Shown: positions 16,231-25,172, counted from the first letter of the stretch. The stretch is 64,000 nucleotides of DNA from Limnohabitans sp. Rim11 (GCF_001269365.1 NZ_CXOM01000004.1:62001-126000); one strand, 5' to 3'. The notes: generated from the sequence alone by a model not told the origin. Translations and numbers: made by a program.

Positions 16231-17307
16231 CTACGCCTGCAAGATGAACTTGGCGACTGCGCTCAAACTTTCGTTTGAACGACTGTCTGCACGCACCAAT
16301 TGGGCCTGTTCTATTTGCAAAAAGTTGCGTTTCATTGATGCAAAGTAAGTGGGGTCGTAATGCAATTTAAGCAAGTCACGAACCACATCTTCAATTTGTC
16401 CTGCTGCGATTTGAGTCTGCCAATCTGCCACCACTTGTTTGCCTCGAATGGCCACCAAGGCATCAAGACGCTTGCTGAACATTTCAGGGTCTTTGACAAA
16501 GAAATCGTAGTCTTCGAGCAACAACTTAACGCGCTCTTCATCCGACAACTCGAGTTGATAGCAAGGGCTTGCGCGCATGGCCAAGATCAAGGACTCAGGG
16601 ACCGCCAAATTGCCCACTTTGCGGCTTTCCGACTCCACATACACAGGTAGGCTGGGGTCCATATTCCGAAGCGCATCCCACAGCAGCGTGTCAAAGTGTT
16701 TCTGGCTAGGTTGTGGCTCGCCAGGAATGATGCCCAGTACCGAGCTGCGGTGATTGGCCAAGCCCTCAAGGTCCAAGACTTGGGCGCCTTGTTCTCTTAA
16801 ACAATGGAGCAATCTGGTTTTACCCGAGCCAGTAGGACCGCAAATGACGCGCCATGATAGGCGTTCAGCCAGAGGCGGTATGGCAGCCACCATGGCACTG
16901 CGAAAGGCTTTGTAGCCACCTTCGATGATGGACACCCTGAAACCAATTTGTCCCAAAATAAGCGCCAGCGAACCACTGCGCTTGCCGCCGCGCCAGCAAT
17001 AAACCAAGGGTTGCCACTCTTTGGGCAAATCGAACACATGCTTTTCTAGGTGTTTCGAAATGTTGGCGGCCACCATGGCCGCGCCTTTTTTCTTGGCTTC
17101 GAAGGGTCCGACTTGTTTGTACAAGGTGCCAATCACAATGCGTTCTTCATTGTTAAGCGACGGCCAATTTTGAGCACCCGGCAAGTGATCGAGTGCATAT
17201 TCGTCTTCGGTTCGGGCATCAATGATGGCGCTGTATGCGCCTGGTGATCCGATGGGCAGGCGCATGCGTGCAATGGCGTCTTGCGCGCTGACGGGATTGA
17301 CGCTCAT
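16231..17307 (-). CDS. mnmH: tRNA 2-selenouridine synthase (MnmH/SelU)
   Basis: The 358-residue protein has an N-terminal rhodanese domain with catalytic C104 in LVYCWRGGKRSG and a P-loop (GPTGSGKT, residues 157-164). This two-domain layout is specific to MnmH, which geranylates 2-thiouridine and replaces its sulfur with selenium at wobble U34 of tRNA-Lys, -Glu and -Gln using selenophosphate. It overlaps selD by 4 bases (ATGA), so the two genes are coupled. Confidence 0.95.
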   Translation of the reverse strand: MSVNPVSAQDAIARMRLPIGSPGAYSAIIDARTEDEYALDHLPGAQNWPSLNNEERIVIGTLYKQVGPFEAKKKGAAMVAANISKHLEKHVFDLPKEWQPLVYCWRGGKRSGSLALILGQIGFRVSIIEGGYKAFRSAMVAAIPPLAERLSWRVICGPTGSGKTRLLHCLREQGAQVLDLEGLANHRSSVLGIIPGEPQPSQKHFDTLLWDALRNMDPSLPVYVESESRKVGNLAVPESLILAMRASPCYQLELSDEERVKLLLEDYDFFVKDPEMFSKRLDALVAIRGKQVVADWQTQIAAGQIEDVVRDLLKLHYDPTYFASMKRNFLQIEQAQLVRADSRSNESLSAVAKFILQA

Positions 17308-18377
17308 GCCTGCGCCTTTTGATCGACCACCAGACCGTGTTTTTGTTGCGCCTCAACATGGCCAACCACTGTGGCATGGTCAAAGCCATGTTGTTTGAAA
17401 ATACCCAGAACATCGTTGACTGAATCTGGAGCGCAAGACACCAACAGGCCACCACTGGTTTGTGGATCTGTCAGCAAGCTTTGCTCAACGCTTGAAAAGT
17501 TGCTTGGCAACGATACTTCTGAGCCGTAACCTTGCCAGTTTCGGCCTGAAGCCCCCGTGATGCAGCCTTGATTGGCCAAGGCTTTGACGCCTGGTAGCAG
17601 TGGCACTTCCGTCCAATTGAGGCGGACTGTGCATTTGGCGCCACGGGCCATTTCTAGCAGGTGACCTGCAAGTCCAAAGCCAGTGATGTCCGTCAGGGCA
17701 TGAACCCCTTTGAGTTTGGCCAAATCGGGTCCGGCGGTGTTCAGTTTGGTGGTGTTGCTGATCATGGCTTGATAGCCATCGTCGGGCAACATTTCTTTTT
17801 TAAGGGCGGCCGACAAAATGCCCACACCAATGGGCTTGCCAAGCACCAAGACGTCACCCACTTGAGCATCTGCATTGCGTTTGATGTGATCGGGATGGAC
17901 CAGTCCCATAGCCACCAAGCCATAGATGGGTTCGACAGAATCGATGGTGTGACCGCCAGCAATGGGAATGCCCGCTGCACGGCAAACGCTTTGACCGCCA
18001 TCCAAAATTTTGCCAATGACGCTCAAGGGCAGAACGTTGACGGGCATGCCCACCAAAGCCAAGGCCATGATGGGTTGTGCGCCCATGGCGTAAACATCGG
18101 AGATGGCATTGGTGGCCGCTATTCGTCCGAACTCAAAGGGGTCGTCGACGATTGGCATGAAAAAGTCGGTGGTGGCCACCAAGGCCTGCGAATCGTTGAG
18201 CTTGTAGACCGCGGCGTCGTCTGCGGTTTCAATGCCGACCAACAATTCGGGGGGCAAAGGCATGGCCGTGGTTGACCGAAGAATTTCACTCAATACACCG
18301 GGCGCAATCTTGCAGCCGCAGCCGCCACCATGTGAAAGGCTGGTGAGGCGAGGGCCGTTGGGGTTCTTTTCATTCAT
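17304..18377 (-). CDS. selD: Selenide, water dikinase (SelD)
   Basis: The 357-residue protein has the essential motif HGGGC20GCK23, corresponding to Cys17 and Lys20 of the E. coli enzyme, so the catalytic residue is cysteine, not selenocysteine. Later segments DFFMPIVDDPFEFGRIAATNAISDVYAMG and PQTSGGLLVS are standard. SelD makes selenophosphate from selenide and ATP. I use the ATG at 18377; a longer reading frame to 18461 would add an unrelated 28 residues overlapping the divergent gene. No selA, selB or selC is in the window, so its visible client is MnmH. Confidence 0.95.
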   Translation of the reverse strand: MNEKNPNGPRLTSLSHGGGCGCKIAPGVLSEILRSTTAMPLPPELLVGIETADDAAVYKLNDSQALVATTDFFMPIVDDPFEFGRIAATNAISDVYAMGAQPIMALALVGMPVNVLPLSVIGKILDGGQSVCRAAGIPIAGGHTIDSVEPIYGLVAMGLVHPDHIKRNADAQVGDVLVLGKPIGVGILSAALKKEMLPDDGYQAMISNTTKLNTAGPDLAKLKGVHALTDITGFGLAGHLLEMARGAKCTVRLNWTEVPLLPGVKALANQGCITGASGRNWQGYGSEVSLPSNFSSVEQSLLTDPQTSGGLLVSCAPDSVNDVLGIFKQHGFDHATVVGHVEAQQKHGLVVDQKAQA

Positions 18378-18459
18378 GGCTTGATTATGGCAAACCCGAC
18401 TTGGAGAATGCCAAACTTGACGCAACAATCTCAAAAGCTTCAACTTCAGAAACAACCCC

Positions 18460-19437
18460 ATGGCCTTTCACACCAAACACCTCATCAGCAGTTCCTTGGC
18501 TATCTTGCTTTCCCTGACGGGCTTGGCGCATGCCCAAGAAAAGTTTCCTAGTCGACAGGTGACTTTGGTAGTGCCCCAAGCGGCCGGTGGCGCCAATGAC
18601 GCCATTGCGCGGGTAGTCGCGCAAAAGCTCTCGGACCAATGGGGTCAATCTGTGGTGGTGGAAAACAGACCCGGTGCAGGCGGCAACGTCGGAACAGCTT
18701 ACGCTGCCAAAGCCAAAAATGATGGGTACACCTTGCTGGTGAACGCCGACAGCGCCCAAGTCATTAACCCGTTTTTGTATGCCAAGACGGGTTTCGATTC
18801 AGTCAAAGACTTTGAGCCAGTGGCACCTTTGGCCAAAGCCGGCTATGTGCTGGTGGCCAATCCCAGTTTGCCCGCCAATAACGTGGCAGAACTGATTGCC
18901 TTGGCCAAATCCAAGCCGGGTGCTTTGTCCATTGCCTCGGCTGGCAATGGCACTCTGAACCATTTGATTGGTGAGATGTTGCAAAAAGCCACTGACATTC
19001 AACTCCAGCACATTCCCTACAAAGGCGCTGCCGCAGCGGCGACCGACGTGGTGGGCGGGCAAGTGCCACTCTCTGTGCAAAGCATGCCATCTTCGATAGC
19101 ATTCATTCGCTCTGGCAAACTCAAAGTCTTGGGGGTGGTCAATGAGAAGCGCTTGGCGGCCTTGCCAGATGCGCCTTCCATCGGTGAAACCGTGCCAGGT
19201 TTTGGTGCTACCCCTTGGTATGGCATGTTTGCGCCCGCTGGCACACCTAAAAACATCACCCTGCAAATTCAAAACGACATTGCCAAGGTCTTGGATTCGA
19301 AAGACGTTCAGGAAAGACTGGCCACTTTGGGTTGCGAGACGTTCAAGGGAACGGGCGACCAATTGGCCCAAATTGTGAAGTCTGACATGGTGCGTTGGGC
19401 CAAAATCGTCAAAGACTCTGGCGCCAAGATTGACTAA
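18460..19437 (+). CDS. Bug-family periplasmic solute-binding protein
   Basis: A 325-residue protein with signal peptide (ending SLTGLAHAQE) and the canonical FPSRQVTLVVPQAAGGANDAIAR, VVENRPGAGGNVGTAYAAK and HIPYKGAAAAATDVVGGQ motifs of the Bug/TctC family. It is transcribed divergently from selD with 82 bases between starts and has no transporter membrane genes nearby. The ligand is unknown. It is a separate paralogue from the one at 11729-12706. Confidence 0.93.
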   Translation: MAFHTKHLISSSLAILLSLTGLAHAQEKFPSRQVTLVVPQAAGGANDAIARVVAQKLSDQWGQSVVVENRPGAGGNVGTAYAAKAKNDGYTLLVNADSAQVINPFLYAKTGFDSVKDFEPVAPLAKAGYVLVANPSLPANNVAELIALAKSKPGALSIASAGNGTLNHLIGEMLQKATDIQLQHIPYKGAAAAATDVVGGQVPLSVQSMPSSIAFIRSGKLKVLGVVNEKRLAALPDAPSIGETVPGFGATPWYGMFAPAGTPKNITLQIQNDIAKVLDSKDVQERLATLGCETFKGTGDQLAQIVKSDMVRWAKIVKDSGAKID

Positions 19438-19444
19438 GCCTGGC

Positions 19445-19942
19445 CTACACGCCCCCTTGAGGGTGTGTCGGGTCGACCCATAGCACGTGCTCGGGTTTTT
19501 CTACGGGTTCGATGTCTAAGTTAACAGCCACGGCCTGACCGTCGCTGCGGCAAAGGACACACTCCAGTACTTCTGTGGCGCTGGCATTGATTTCTTGATG
19601 TGGCACGTAGGGCGGCACATAGATAAAGTCGCCTGGACCCGCTTCGGCCGTGAACTCCAGTTTGTCGCCCCAGCGCATGCGGGCGCGTCCTTTAATGACA
19701 TAAATCACACTTTCTAAGGGGCCATGGTGGTGTGCACCCGTTTTGGCATTGGCATGAATGGTGACCGTGCCGGCCCACAATTTTTCAGCGCCGACGCGCG
19801 CAAAGTTGATCGCGGCTTTTCTGTCCATACCCGGCGTGGAGGGCACGTTGCCATCCAATTGATTGCCCGGTACAACTCTGACGCCTTCATGCTTCCACTT
19901 TGTAGCATCTGATCCATCGTGGCTGTGTGAATGATTTGACAT
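19445..19942 (-). CDS. Cupin-domain protein
   Basis: The 165-residue protein contains one cupin barrel, with the metal-binding motif A-H-H-H-G-P-L-E-S-V-I-Y-V-I-K-G-R-A and second motif PGDFIYVPPYVPHQEINAS. The N-terminus is His-rich (MSNHSHSHDGS). Small cupins can be dioxygenases, isomerases or ligand sensors; nothing here singles out a reaction. The gene is convergent to the Bug gene (7-base gap) and preceded by a striking pair of inverted repeats. Confidence 0.88.
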   Translation of the reverse strand: MSNHSHSHDGSDATKWKHEGVRVVPGNQLDGNVPSTPGMDRKAAINFARVGAEKLWAGTVTIHANAKTGAHHHGPLESVIYVIKGRARMRWGDKLEFTAEAGPGDFIYVPPYVPHQEINASATEVLECVLCRSDGQAVAVNLDIEPVEKPEHVLWVDPTHPQGGV

Positions 19943-19949
19943 ATTGACT

Positions 19950-19986
19950 TTAACTATTAGTTAATTGACTGGTAGTTGCTCAACTA
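19950..19986 (-). promoter_or_regulatory. Tandem inverted repeats upstream of the cupin gene
   Basis: Two perfect dyads sharing a TAGTT half-site lie 8-44 bases upstream of the cupin start: TTAACTA-T-TAGTTAA (19950-19964) and TAGTTG-CT-CAACTA (19973-19986). Their centres are about 22.5 bases apart, close to two helical turns. This is typical of paired operator sites of a dimeric repressor such as a MarR-family protein; the regulator is not identified. Confidence 0.55.
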
Positions 19987-20128
19987 TAGGTTGATTAACA
20001 ATTTGTTGGATGGTTGAAAATTGATTTAATGACATTTTGAACGGAATTTAATCGTTTTGTACAGCGAAAAGACACTCTTGTGAAATTTGAGTTAGTCTGC
20101 AACTTTTGGTGATGATGAGTACAGAGAC

Positions 20129-21529
20129 ATGACCCGAGATGCTGCAATTCAATTGGCGAAAAATGCATTTGACGACGGAAGCTTTAAAAAAGAACTGACA
20201 AAGAGGATCAATCGGCCAACCGAAAGCCAAAATCCTGCCAGGCATCCCGAATTGTTGTCCTACATGGCGGAAGAATTACAGCCCGCTTTTGAAGCCATGG
20301 GCTTTGAATGCCAAAGTTTGACGCATCCGAAGGCCAAAGCGCCATTTTTGTATGCGCAACGCATTGAATCTCCCGACTTGCCAAGCGTCTTGGGCTACGG
20401 TCATGGCGATGTGATTCGAGGCCTTGAGTCTGAGTGGCGGGAGGGCCTGTCCCCATGGGCTTTGACAGAGCTAGAGGGCCGGTGGTACGGCCGCGGCATT
20501 GCCGACAACAAGGGGCAACATTCGGTCAACCTCCAAGCGCTTGCGTGCGTCTTGGCACAACGAGGCAGTCTGGGCTTTAACGCCAAATACCTCATTGAAA
20601 TGGGTGAGGAAACGGGTTCCCCAGGGCTAAAGGAAGTGTGCCAAGACAATGCAGCGCTCTTAAAAGCTGATTTGTTGATTGCATCGGATGGCCCCCGTTT
20701 GAGTGCAGATCGGCCCACACTTTTCTTGGGTTCAAGAGGCTGCATCAATTTCGACCTCAGCATTGAATCGCGCGCAGGAGCTCACCATTCAGGCAATTGG
20801 GGTGGTCTGATATCGAATCCTGGTATTCAATTGGCGCACGCCATCAGTTGCATCGTCTCAGATCGCGGCGAAATCAAAGTACCCGAATGGAAGCCGGCTT
20901 CTTTGCCTGATGCTGTGCGGCGCGTGTTGGCCGATTGCCAAGTCGATGGCGGCGCTAATGGCCCCGCCATCGAGCCGGACTGGGGTCAACCAGGCTTAAG
21001 CCCTGCTGAGCGCGTTTTTGGATGGTGTTCCTTTGAGGTGCTGGCCTTTAAGACCGGCAATCCAGACAATCCAGTCAATGCCATTCCGCCCCGAGCCAAG
21101 GCAACTTGCCAGTTGCGATTTGTGGTGGGCATCGAAAGCGATGACATTTTGAGTGCGCTGCGCCGACACCTGGATCGACATGGTTTTGGCTATGTTCAAG
21201 TTAAAGCAAGTGGGGATGAGGTGTTCAAGGCCACGCGCATTGATCCCGATGATGCCTGGGTAAGCTGGGCTGCCAAGTCATTGCAAAAAACCACACAAAA
21301 AACACCCGCCATCTTGCCCAATTTGGGGGGCTCTTTGCCCAACGACATCTTCACAGATGTGCTGGGGCTGAAAACTGTTTGGGTGCCACACTCGTATCCT
21401 GGTTGTTCTCAGCATGCGCCCAACGAACATTTGCCCCCAGAGCTTTTGCGTGAAGCCTTGCAGGTCATGACGGGTCTCTACTGGGATCTGGGTGCAGGGG
21501 ATACACCTCATAGCCGACTGCCCAGTTAA
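20129..21529 (+). CDS. M20-family metallopeptidase
   Basis: The 466-residue enzyme shows M20 metal motifs GYGHGDVIRG, GRGIADNKGQHSVNL and EMGEETGSPGL, the last carrying the catalytic Glu pair. An inserted dimerisation domain follows (residues about 200-340), with AHHSGNWGG as a further ligand segment and CSQHAPNEHLP near the C-terminus. These enzymes hydrolyse dipeptides or N-acyl amino acids. Substrate is unclear, although the length fits the dipeptidase/carnosinase-like branch. Confidence 0.9.
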   Translation: MTRDAAIQLAKNAFDDGSFKKELTKRINRPTESQNPARHPELLSYMAEELQPAFEAMGFECQSLTHPKAKAPFLYAQRIESPDLPSVLGYGHGDVIRGLESEWREGLSPWALTELEGRWYGRGIADNKGQHSVNLQALACVLAQRGSLGFNAKYLIEMGEETGSPGLKEVCQDNAALLKADLLIASDGPRLSADRPTLFLGSRGCINFDLSIESRAGAHHSGNWGGLISNPGIQLAHAISCIVSDRGEIKVPEWKPASLPDAVRRVLADCQVDGGANGPAIEPDWGQPGLSPAERVFGWCSFEVLAFKTGNPDNPVNAIPPRAKATCQLRFVVGIESDDILSALRRHLDRHGFGYVQVKASGDEVFKATRIDPDDAWVSWAAKSLQKTTQKTPAILPNLGGSLPNDIFTDVLGLKTVWVPHSYPGCSQHAPNEHLPPELLREALQVMTGLYWDLGAGDTPHSRLPS

Positions 21530-21564
21530 ACCGCATACTCATTGTTAAATTTTTTGGAGAACTC

Positions 21565-22071
21565 ATGCAAATTACGATGTACACCGCCAGCGTCCCGCGC
21601 TTGATCAATGGTCTTGTCAACCTGTCACATATTTTGGGGAAGGCTCAAGCGCACGCGGAAGCCAAAAAAATTGACCCCGTGGTGTTTGTGAATATGCGTC
21701 TTTATCCAGACATGTTTCCATTGAGTCGTCAGGTTCAAATTGCTTGCGATGTCTCTAAAGGCCTAGTGGCTCGGTTGGCTGGCGTTGAAATACCTGCCCA
21801 CGAGGACACTGAAAAAGATCTCAAAGATTTGCAAGCGCGCATCGCCAAAACAATTGCTTTTCTAGAAACTTTCAAGCCGGAACAAATTGATGGCACCGAA
21901 GACAAAGACATCGTGGTGAAACGTGGTGAGAAAGAAACCCATTACAAGGGCATGCAGTTTTTGTTAGGCCATGGCTTGCCCAATTTGCATTTCCACACTA
22001 CCACTACCTACAGCATGCTGCGTGCCAGTGGCGTTGAGCTCGGTAAATCCGATTACCTCGGCAAGATTTAA
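21565..22071 (+). CDS. DUF1993 family protein
   Basis: The 168-residue protein begins MQITMYTASVPRLINGLVNL and ends in FHTTTTYSMLRASGVELGKSDYLG, the conserved layout of DUF1993, a helical-bundle family related to DinB-like folds. A strong Shine-Dalgarno (TTGGAGA) decides the start. No biochemical function is established for the family. It lies 36 bases after the peptidase and may share its transcript. Confidence 0.9.
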   Translation: MQITMYTASVPRLINGLVNLSHILGKAQAHAEAKKIDPVVFVNMRLYPDMFPLSRQVQIACDVSKGLVARLAGVEIPAHEDTEKDLKDLQARIAKTIAFLETFKPEQIDGTEDKDIVVKRGEKETHYKGMQFLLGHGLPNLHFHTTTTYSMLRASGVELGKSDYLGKI

Positions 22072-22117
22072 GACGACCTTTCATTGGAAGCGCGCCACTT
22101 AACTTTAGGAAGCAAAC

Positions 22118-23746
22118 ATGCTGAATTGGATTGATCAAAGGGTGCCTGTGCGCTTCGTTGCATTTTTTGCTGTGGTGGCGCTCTGGGTGCTCTCTGCTTT
22201 GCAATTGGTTGTGGGGCAGGCCAGTTTTCTTTGGGTTTTGTTGTTGACTGGCTTGGTTGCCTTGGGGGTCTATGACTTGCAGCAAACCGGTCACGCCATT
22301 TTGCGCAACTACCCCATCATTGGCCACTTGCGCTTTCTGCTTGAATTTGTTCGACCCGAATTGCGGCAATATTTCATTGAGGGCGATCACGACGCCGTGC
22401 CCTTTTCTAGATCGCAGCGCTCTTTGGTTTATGCCCGTGCCAAAGGACAGACAGACAAAGTTCCTTTTGGCACCCAAGTCGATGTTCATGCCTTAGGATA
22501 CGAATGGTTAACGCATTCCATCAGTCCGTCCGTCATTGCCTCGCACAATTTCAGGGTGCAAGTGGGCGGCGCTCAATGCACCCAGCCTTACAGCATCAGC
22601 TTGTTCAATGTTTCGGCCATGAGTTTTGGTGCGCTGAGTGCCAATGCCGTCATGGCGCTGAATTTGGGTGCTAAAAAAGGTGGCTTTGCGCATGACACCG
22701 GCGAAGGCTCTATTTCGCGCTATCACCGAGAGCACGGGGGAGACCTGATTTGGGAAATTGGCTCCGGTTACTTTGGCTGTCGCAACGACGACGGCACTTT
22801 CAATGCCGAGAAATTCAAAAAGAATGCCTTGTCGCCCCAGGTCAAAATGATTGAAATCAAATTGAGTCAGGGTGCCAAGCCAGGTCATGGCGGGGTGTTG
22901 CCTGGACCCAAAGTAACGCCAGAAATTGCAGAGGCCCGTGGTGTGCCAGTGGGCGTCGACTGTATTTCACCTGCCGCCCACAGCAGTTTTTCAACACCCA
23001 CCCAATTGCTTCAGTTTGTTCAGAGCTTGCGCGAGATGAGTGGTGGCAAACCGGTTGGATTTAAGTTGTGCATTGGACACCCTTGGGAATGGTTTGGCAT
23101 AGCCAAAGCCATGACCACCACTGGCATCTTGCCCGACTTCATTGTGGTCGATGGCTCCGAGGGCGGTACAGGTGCTGCACCTTTGGAATTGACCGACCAC
23201 ATGGGCATGCCCATGTTGGAGGGTTTGCGTTTGGTTCACAATACCTTGGTGGGCTTGAATCTGCGGCAGCACATTCGATTGGGTGCCAGCGGCAAAATCA
23301 TCAGCGGCTTTGATGTGCTTCGAACCGTGGCCTTGGGTGCCGACTGGTGCAACAGCGCCCGTGGTTTTATGTTTGCCTTAGGTTGCATCCAAGCTCAAAC
23401 TTGCCACACAGGCAATTGCCCCACGGGTGTCACGACCCAAGATCCGAAGCGTCAAATTGCTTTGGTGGTACCCAACAAGTCAGAGCGTGTGCTGAATTTT
23501 CATCGGCATACCCTAGAGTCGGTGCAGGAATTGTTGCAAGCCACAGGTTTGAGCCAGCCATCCGATTTAAGTTTGAAGCACATCATGCGCCGCATGAGCG
23601 ACCGTGACGTTAAAAATCTAGACAGTTTGATGCCTTCCGTGGCGCCTGGGTCTTTGCTGAATTCATACAACTTAACAGGCTTGTTTGAGCAGTATTGGGC
23701 TGACGCCAGCGCTGACCAATTTCAGTTGAAGGCGTCAGCTGAATAA
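22118..23746 (+). CDS. FMN-binding glutamate-synthase-like protein
   Basis: The 542-residue protein has two N-terminal membrane helices (about residues 12-55) then a glutamate-synthase alpha/beta barrel, with MSFGALSANAVMALNLGAKKGG, the substrate region KPGHGGVLPG and GSEGGTGAAPLEL. A [3Fe-4S] motif C-x5-C-x4-C is present (CIQAQTCHTGNC). It lacks the GltB glutaminase and GltD domains, so it is not a standard GOGAT. Such membrane-anchored GltS-like proteins are widespread with unknown physiological substrates. Start ATG has TAGGAAG upstream. Confidence 0.92.
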   Translation: MLNWIDQRVPVRFVAFFAVVALWVLSALQLVVGQASFLWVLLLTGLVALGVYDLQQTGHAILRNYPIIGHLRFLLEFVRPELRQYFIEGDHDAVPFSRSQRSLVYARAKGQTDKVPFGTQVDVHALGYEWLTHSISPSVIASHNFRVQVGGAQCTQPYSISLFNVSAMSFGALSANAVMALNLGAKKGGFAHDTGEGSISRYHREHGGDLIWEIGSGYFGCRNDDGTFNAEKFKKNALSPQVKMIEIKLSQGAKPGHGGVLPGPKVTPEIAEARGVPVGVDCISPAAHSSFSTPTQLLQFVQSLREMSGGKPVGFKLCIGHPWEWFGIAKAMTTTGILPDFIVVDGSEGGTGAAPLELTDHMGMPMLEGLRLVHNTLVGLNLRQHIRLGASGKIISGFDVLRTVALGADWCNSARGFMFALGCIQAQTCHTGNCPTGVTTQDPKRQIALVVPNKSERVLNFHRHTLESVQELLQATGLSQPSDLSLKHIMRRMSDRDVKNLDSLMPSVAPGSLLNSYNLTGLFEQYWADASADQFQLKASAE

Positions 23747-23771
23747 GCTTGAAACCTCAAAGCGGTTTTTC

Positions 23772-23812
23772 TTGACTTGCGTCAATTGCAGATTGGCAAG
23801 GCCATGTAGGAT
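23772..23812 (+). promoter_or_regulatory. Candidate FNR/ANR-activated promoter
   Basis: TTGAC-TTGC-GTCAA at 23772-23785 is a perfect 5-bp dyad with the four-base spacing of FNR/ANR boxes. A -10-like TAGGAT lies at 23807-23812, placing the box centre at about -41, the class II activator position. The start would be near 23819, about 24 bases before the ATG at 23843. No regulator gene is in the window. Confidence 0.55.
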
Positions 23813-23842
23813 TCAATTCAAATAGTGTTTCGATTTGAATTT

Positions 23843-24865
23843 ATGAAGAATCTCATTGCTTTTGGGGTCAATCTGACTTTAGTATGTTTGTTCTTGGGCC
23901 TTACTGGTGTCAATGCGCAAGATGCAAAGTCCACCATACCAATGGATGCTGGCGCTAAAGTTGCGCAGCCTGCGGTGGTCAATATTTGGCCTCAAATTCC
24001 GTTTGTGCGAGGCAAAGATTTGTGCCAGTACCACGATGCCTATGGCAGGACAAAAAGCGAGCAAATGGCCGAACTGACAAACACCATTCGCAGCTTGATT
24101 CGCGAAGGTGTTGACTCCAGAAGCATGGTGGATTTGCTTAATGTCATAGACGATCAAATCAATCGCCAGCGCAGTATTGCTGGCAGCAGTCCAGGCATGG
24201 ATGTCATGTTGGCAGGATCGGTTAAGGCTGCATTAGACAGGGTCTACCGCGAGCGCAGTCCACAAGTTAGACGATTCATATTTTTCAACCCTGCGCCTTT
24301 GAATGAATTGTTAAGGCAGATGCGAGACCCTCAAAAGCAGGTCGTTTGGGACCCTAAACTCATGCGCAACTTGTCTGGTGTAGCTTACGGCACTTATTCT
24401 TACGCGCCCAGTTGCCGGGGTGATTTGGTGGTGACCCTTCATGTCGACTTAACTTGTGGCAACACCTACCATTTTCAATCTCAGGGATATCCTGAGCAGG
24501 TCATGCAAAGCATTGGGCAGCAAATTTTTGAAGCTTTTCAGCAAACGCAATTTCCTTCCAAAGTCAAAATAGGTGGCAAACAATTGGAACTCGTTGGCGC
24601 ACCAGGATCGACGATTGGCAAAGCACCCTCTACACGTTCGGCTGAATTGGCCTGCAAAGCCATTCAAGCGCGTTTACCTACTGCTGACGAGTACGAATAC
24701 TTGTCCAATTTAGGTGACTGGAATGGTGGTGTCACGTGCAGCAGAAACAAGCTGTGGGCCATGGAAGCAAACAAAGTCATGGCGCCCGATTTGCCCAACC
24801 CGTCTCCTGTTCGTTCGGTTTTTGAGTTTCCGGGCCAAGAGTTTTTTTATTACTGTGTGCGTTAA
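23843..24865 (+). CDS. Exported protein of unknown function, possible C-type-lectin/FGE-like C-terminal domain
   Basis: The 340-residue product has a signal peptide (MKNLIAFGVNLTLVCLFLGL, ending GVNAQ). The middle is unrecognised and contains several Cys. The C-terminal 75 residues, with LACKAIQARLPTADEYEYLSN, GDWNGGVTC, KLWAMEAN and FFYYCVR, look like the lectin-like fold of formylglycine-generating enzyme/DUF1566 relatives, with two or more disulfides possible. A GTG 18 bases upstream is also in frame. I do not recognise the family; this is a descriptive call. A probable FNR-type promoter lies directly upstream. Confidence 0.75.
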   Translation: MKNLIAFGVNLTLVCLFLGLTGVNAQDAKSTIPMDAGAKVAQPAVVNIWPQIPFVRGKDLCQYHDAYGRTKSEQMAELTNTIRSLIREGVDSRSMVDLLNVIDDQINRQRSIAGSSPGMDVMLAGSVKAALDRVYRERSPQVRRFIFFNPAPLNELLRQMRDPQKQVVWDPKLMRNLSGVAYGTYSYAPSCRGDLVVTLHVDLTCGNTYHFQSQGYPEQVMQSIGQQIFEAFQQTQFPSKVKIGGKQLELVGAPGSTIGKAPSTRSAELACKAIQARLPTADEYEYLSNLGDWNGGVTCSRNKLWAMEANKVMAPDLPNPSPVRSVFEFPGQEFFYYCVR

Positions 24866-24887
24866 TGGTCCCTCACTGAAAGTCCTT

Positions 24888-25172
24888 ATGCTCTACAAAT
24901 TCAAATCCAAAGCCACAGGCGACCTCATTATGTTGGAGCCCGATGCCAAAAGGCTTCTCAAAATCATGGGCCGAGAAGATCAGGTCAAGGGTATCTTTGT
25001 GGTGGACCAACTGTCTGCTGCCATGGCTGCCCTTGAGAGCGCCATTGAACAAGAGGAGGCGCAAGGCAAGTTAGAACCCAAACAAGTACCGCTGCGCAAT
25101 CGAAGTCAGCCGATGCTGAAAATGCTCAAGACCTGTTTGGACAAGTCAGTTGACGTAGTCTGGGGCGTCTAA
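24888..25172 (+). CDS. DUF1840 family small protein
   Basis: A 94-residue protein starting MLYKFKSKATGDLIMLEPDA and ending CLDKSVDVVWGV, which matches the DUF1840 family found mainly in betaproteobacteria. It has a helical, Glu-rich middle and no signal peptide. The ATG at 24888 is chosen because family similarity starts there; upstream in-frame sequence belongs to the previous gene. It starts 22 bases after that gene and is probably co-transcribed. Function unknown. Confidence 0.85.
   Translation: MLYKFKSKATGDLIMLEPDAKRLLKIMGREDQVKGIFVVDQLSAAMAALESAIEQEEAQGKLEPKQVPLRNRSQPMLKMLKTCLDKSVDVVWGV

Noticed and set aside
17661..18275. 204-codon frame opposite selD
   Set aside because: SelD motifs are intact on the minus strand, so the plus-strand frame is a shadow.
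18378..18461. Extended N-terminus of SelD
   Set aside because: The extra 28 residues match nothing in SelD proteins and would overlap the divergent Bug start.
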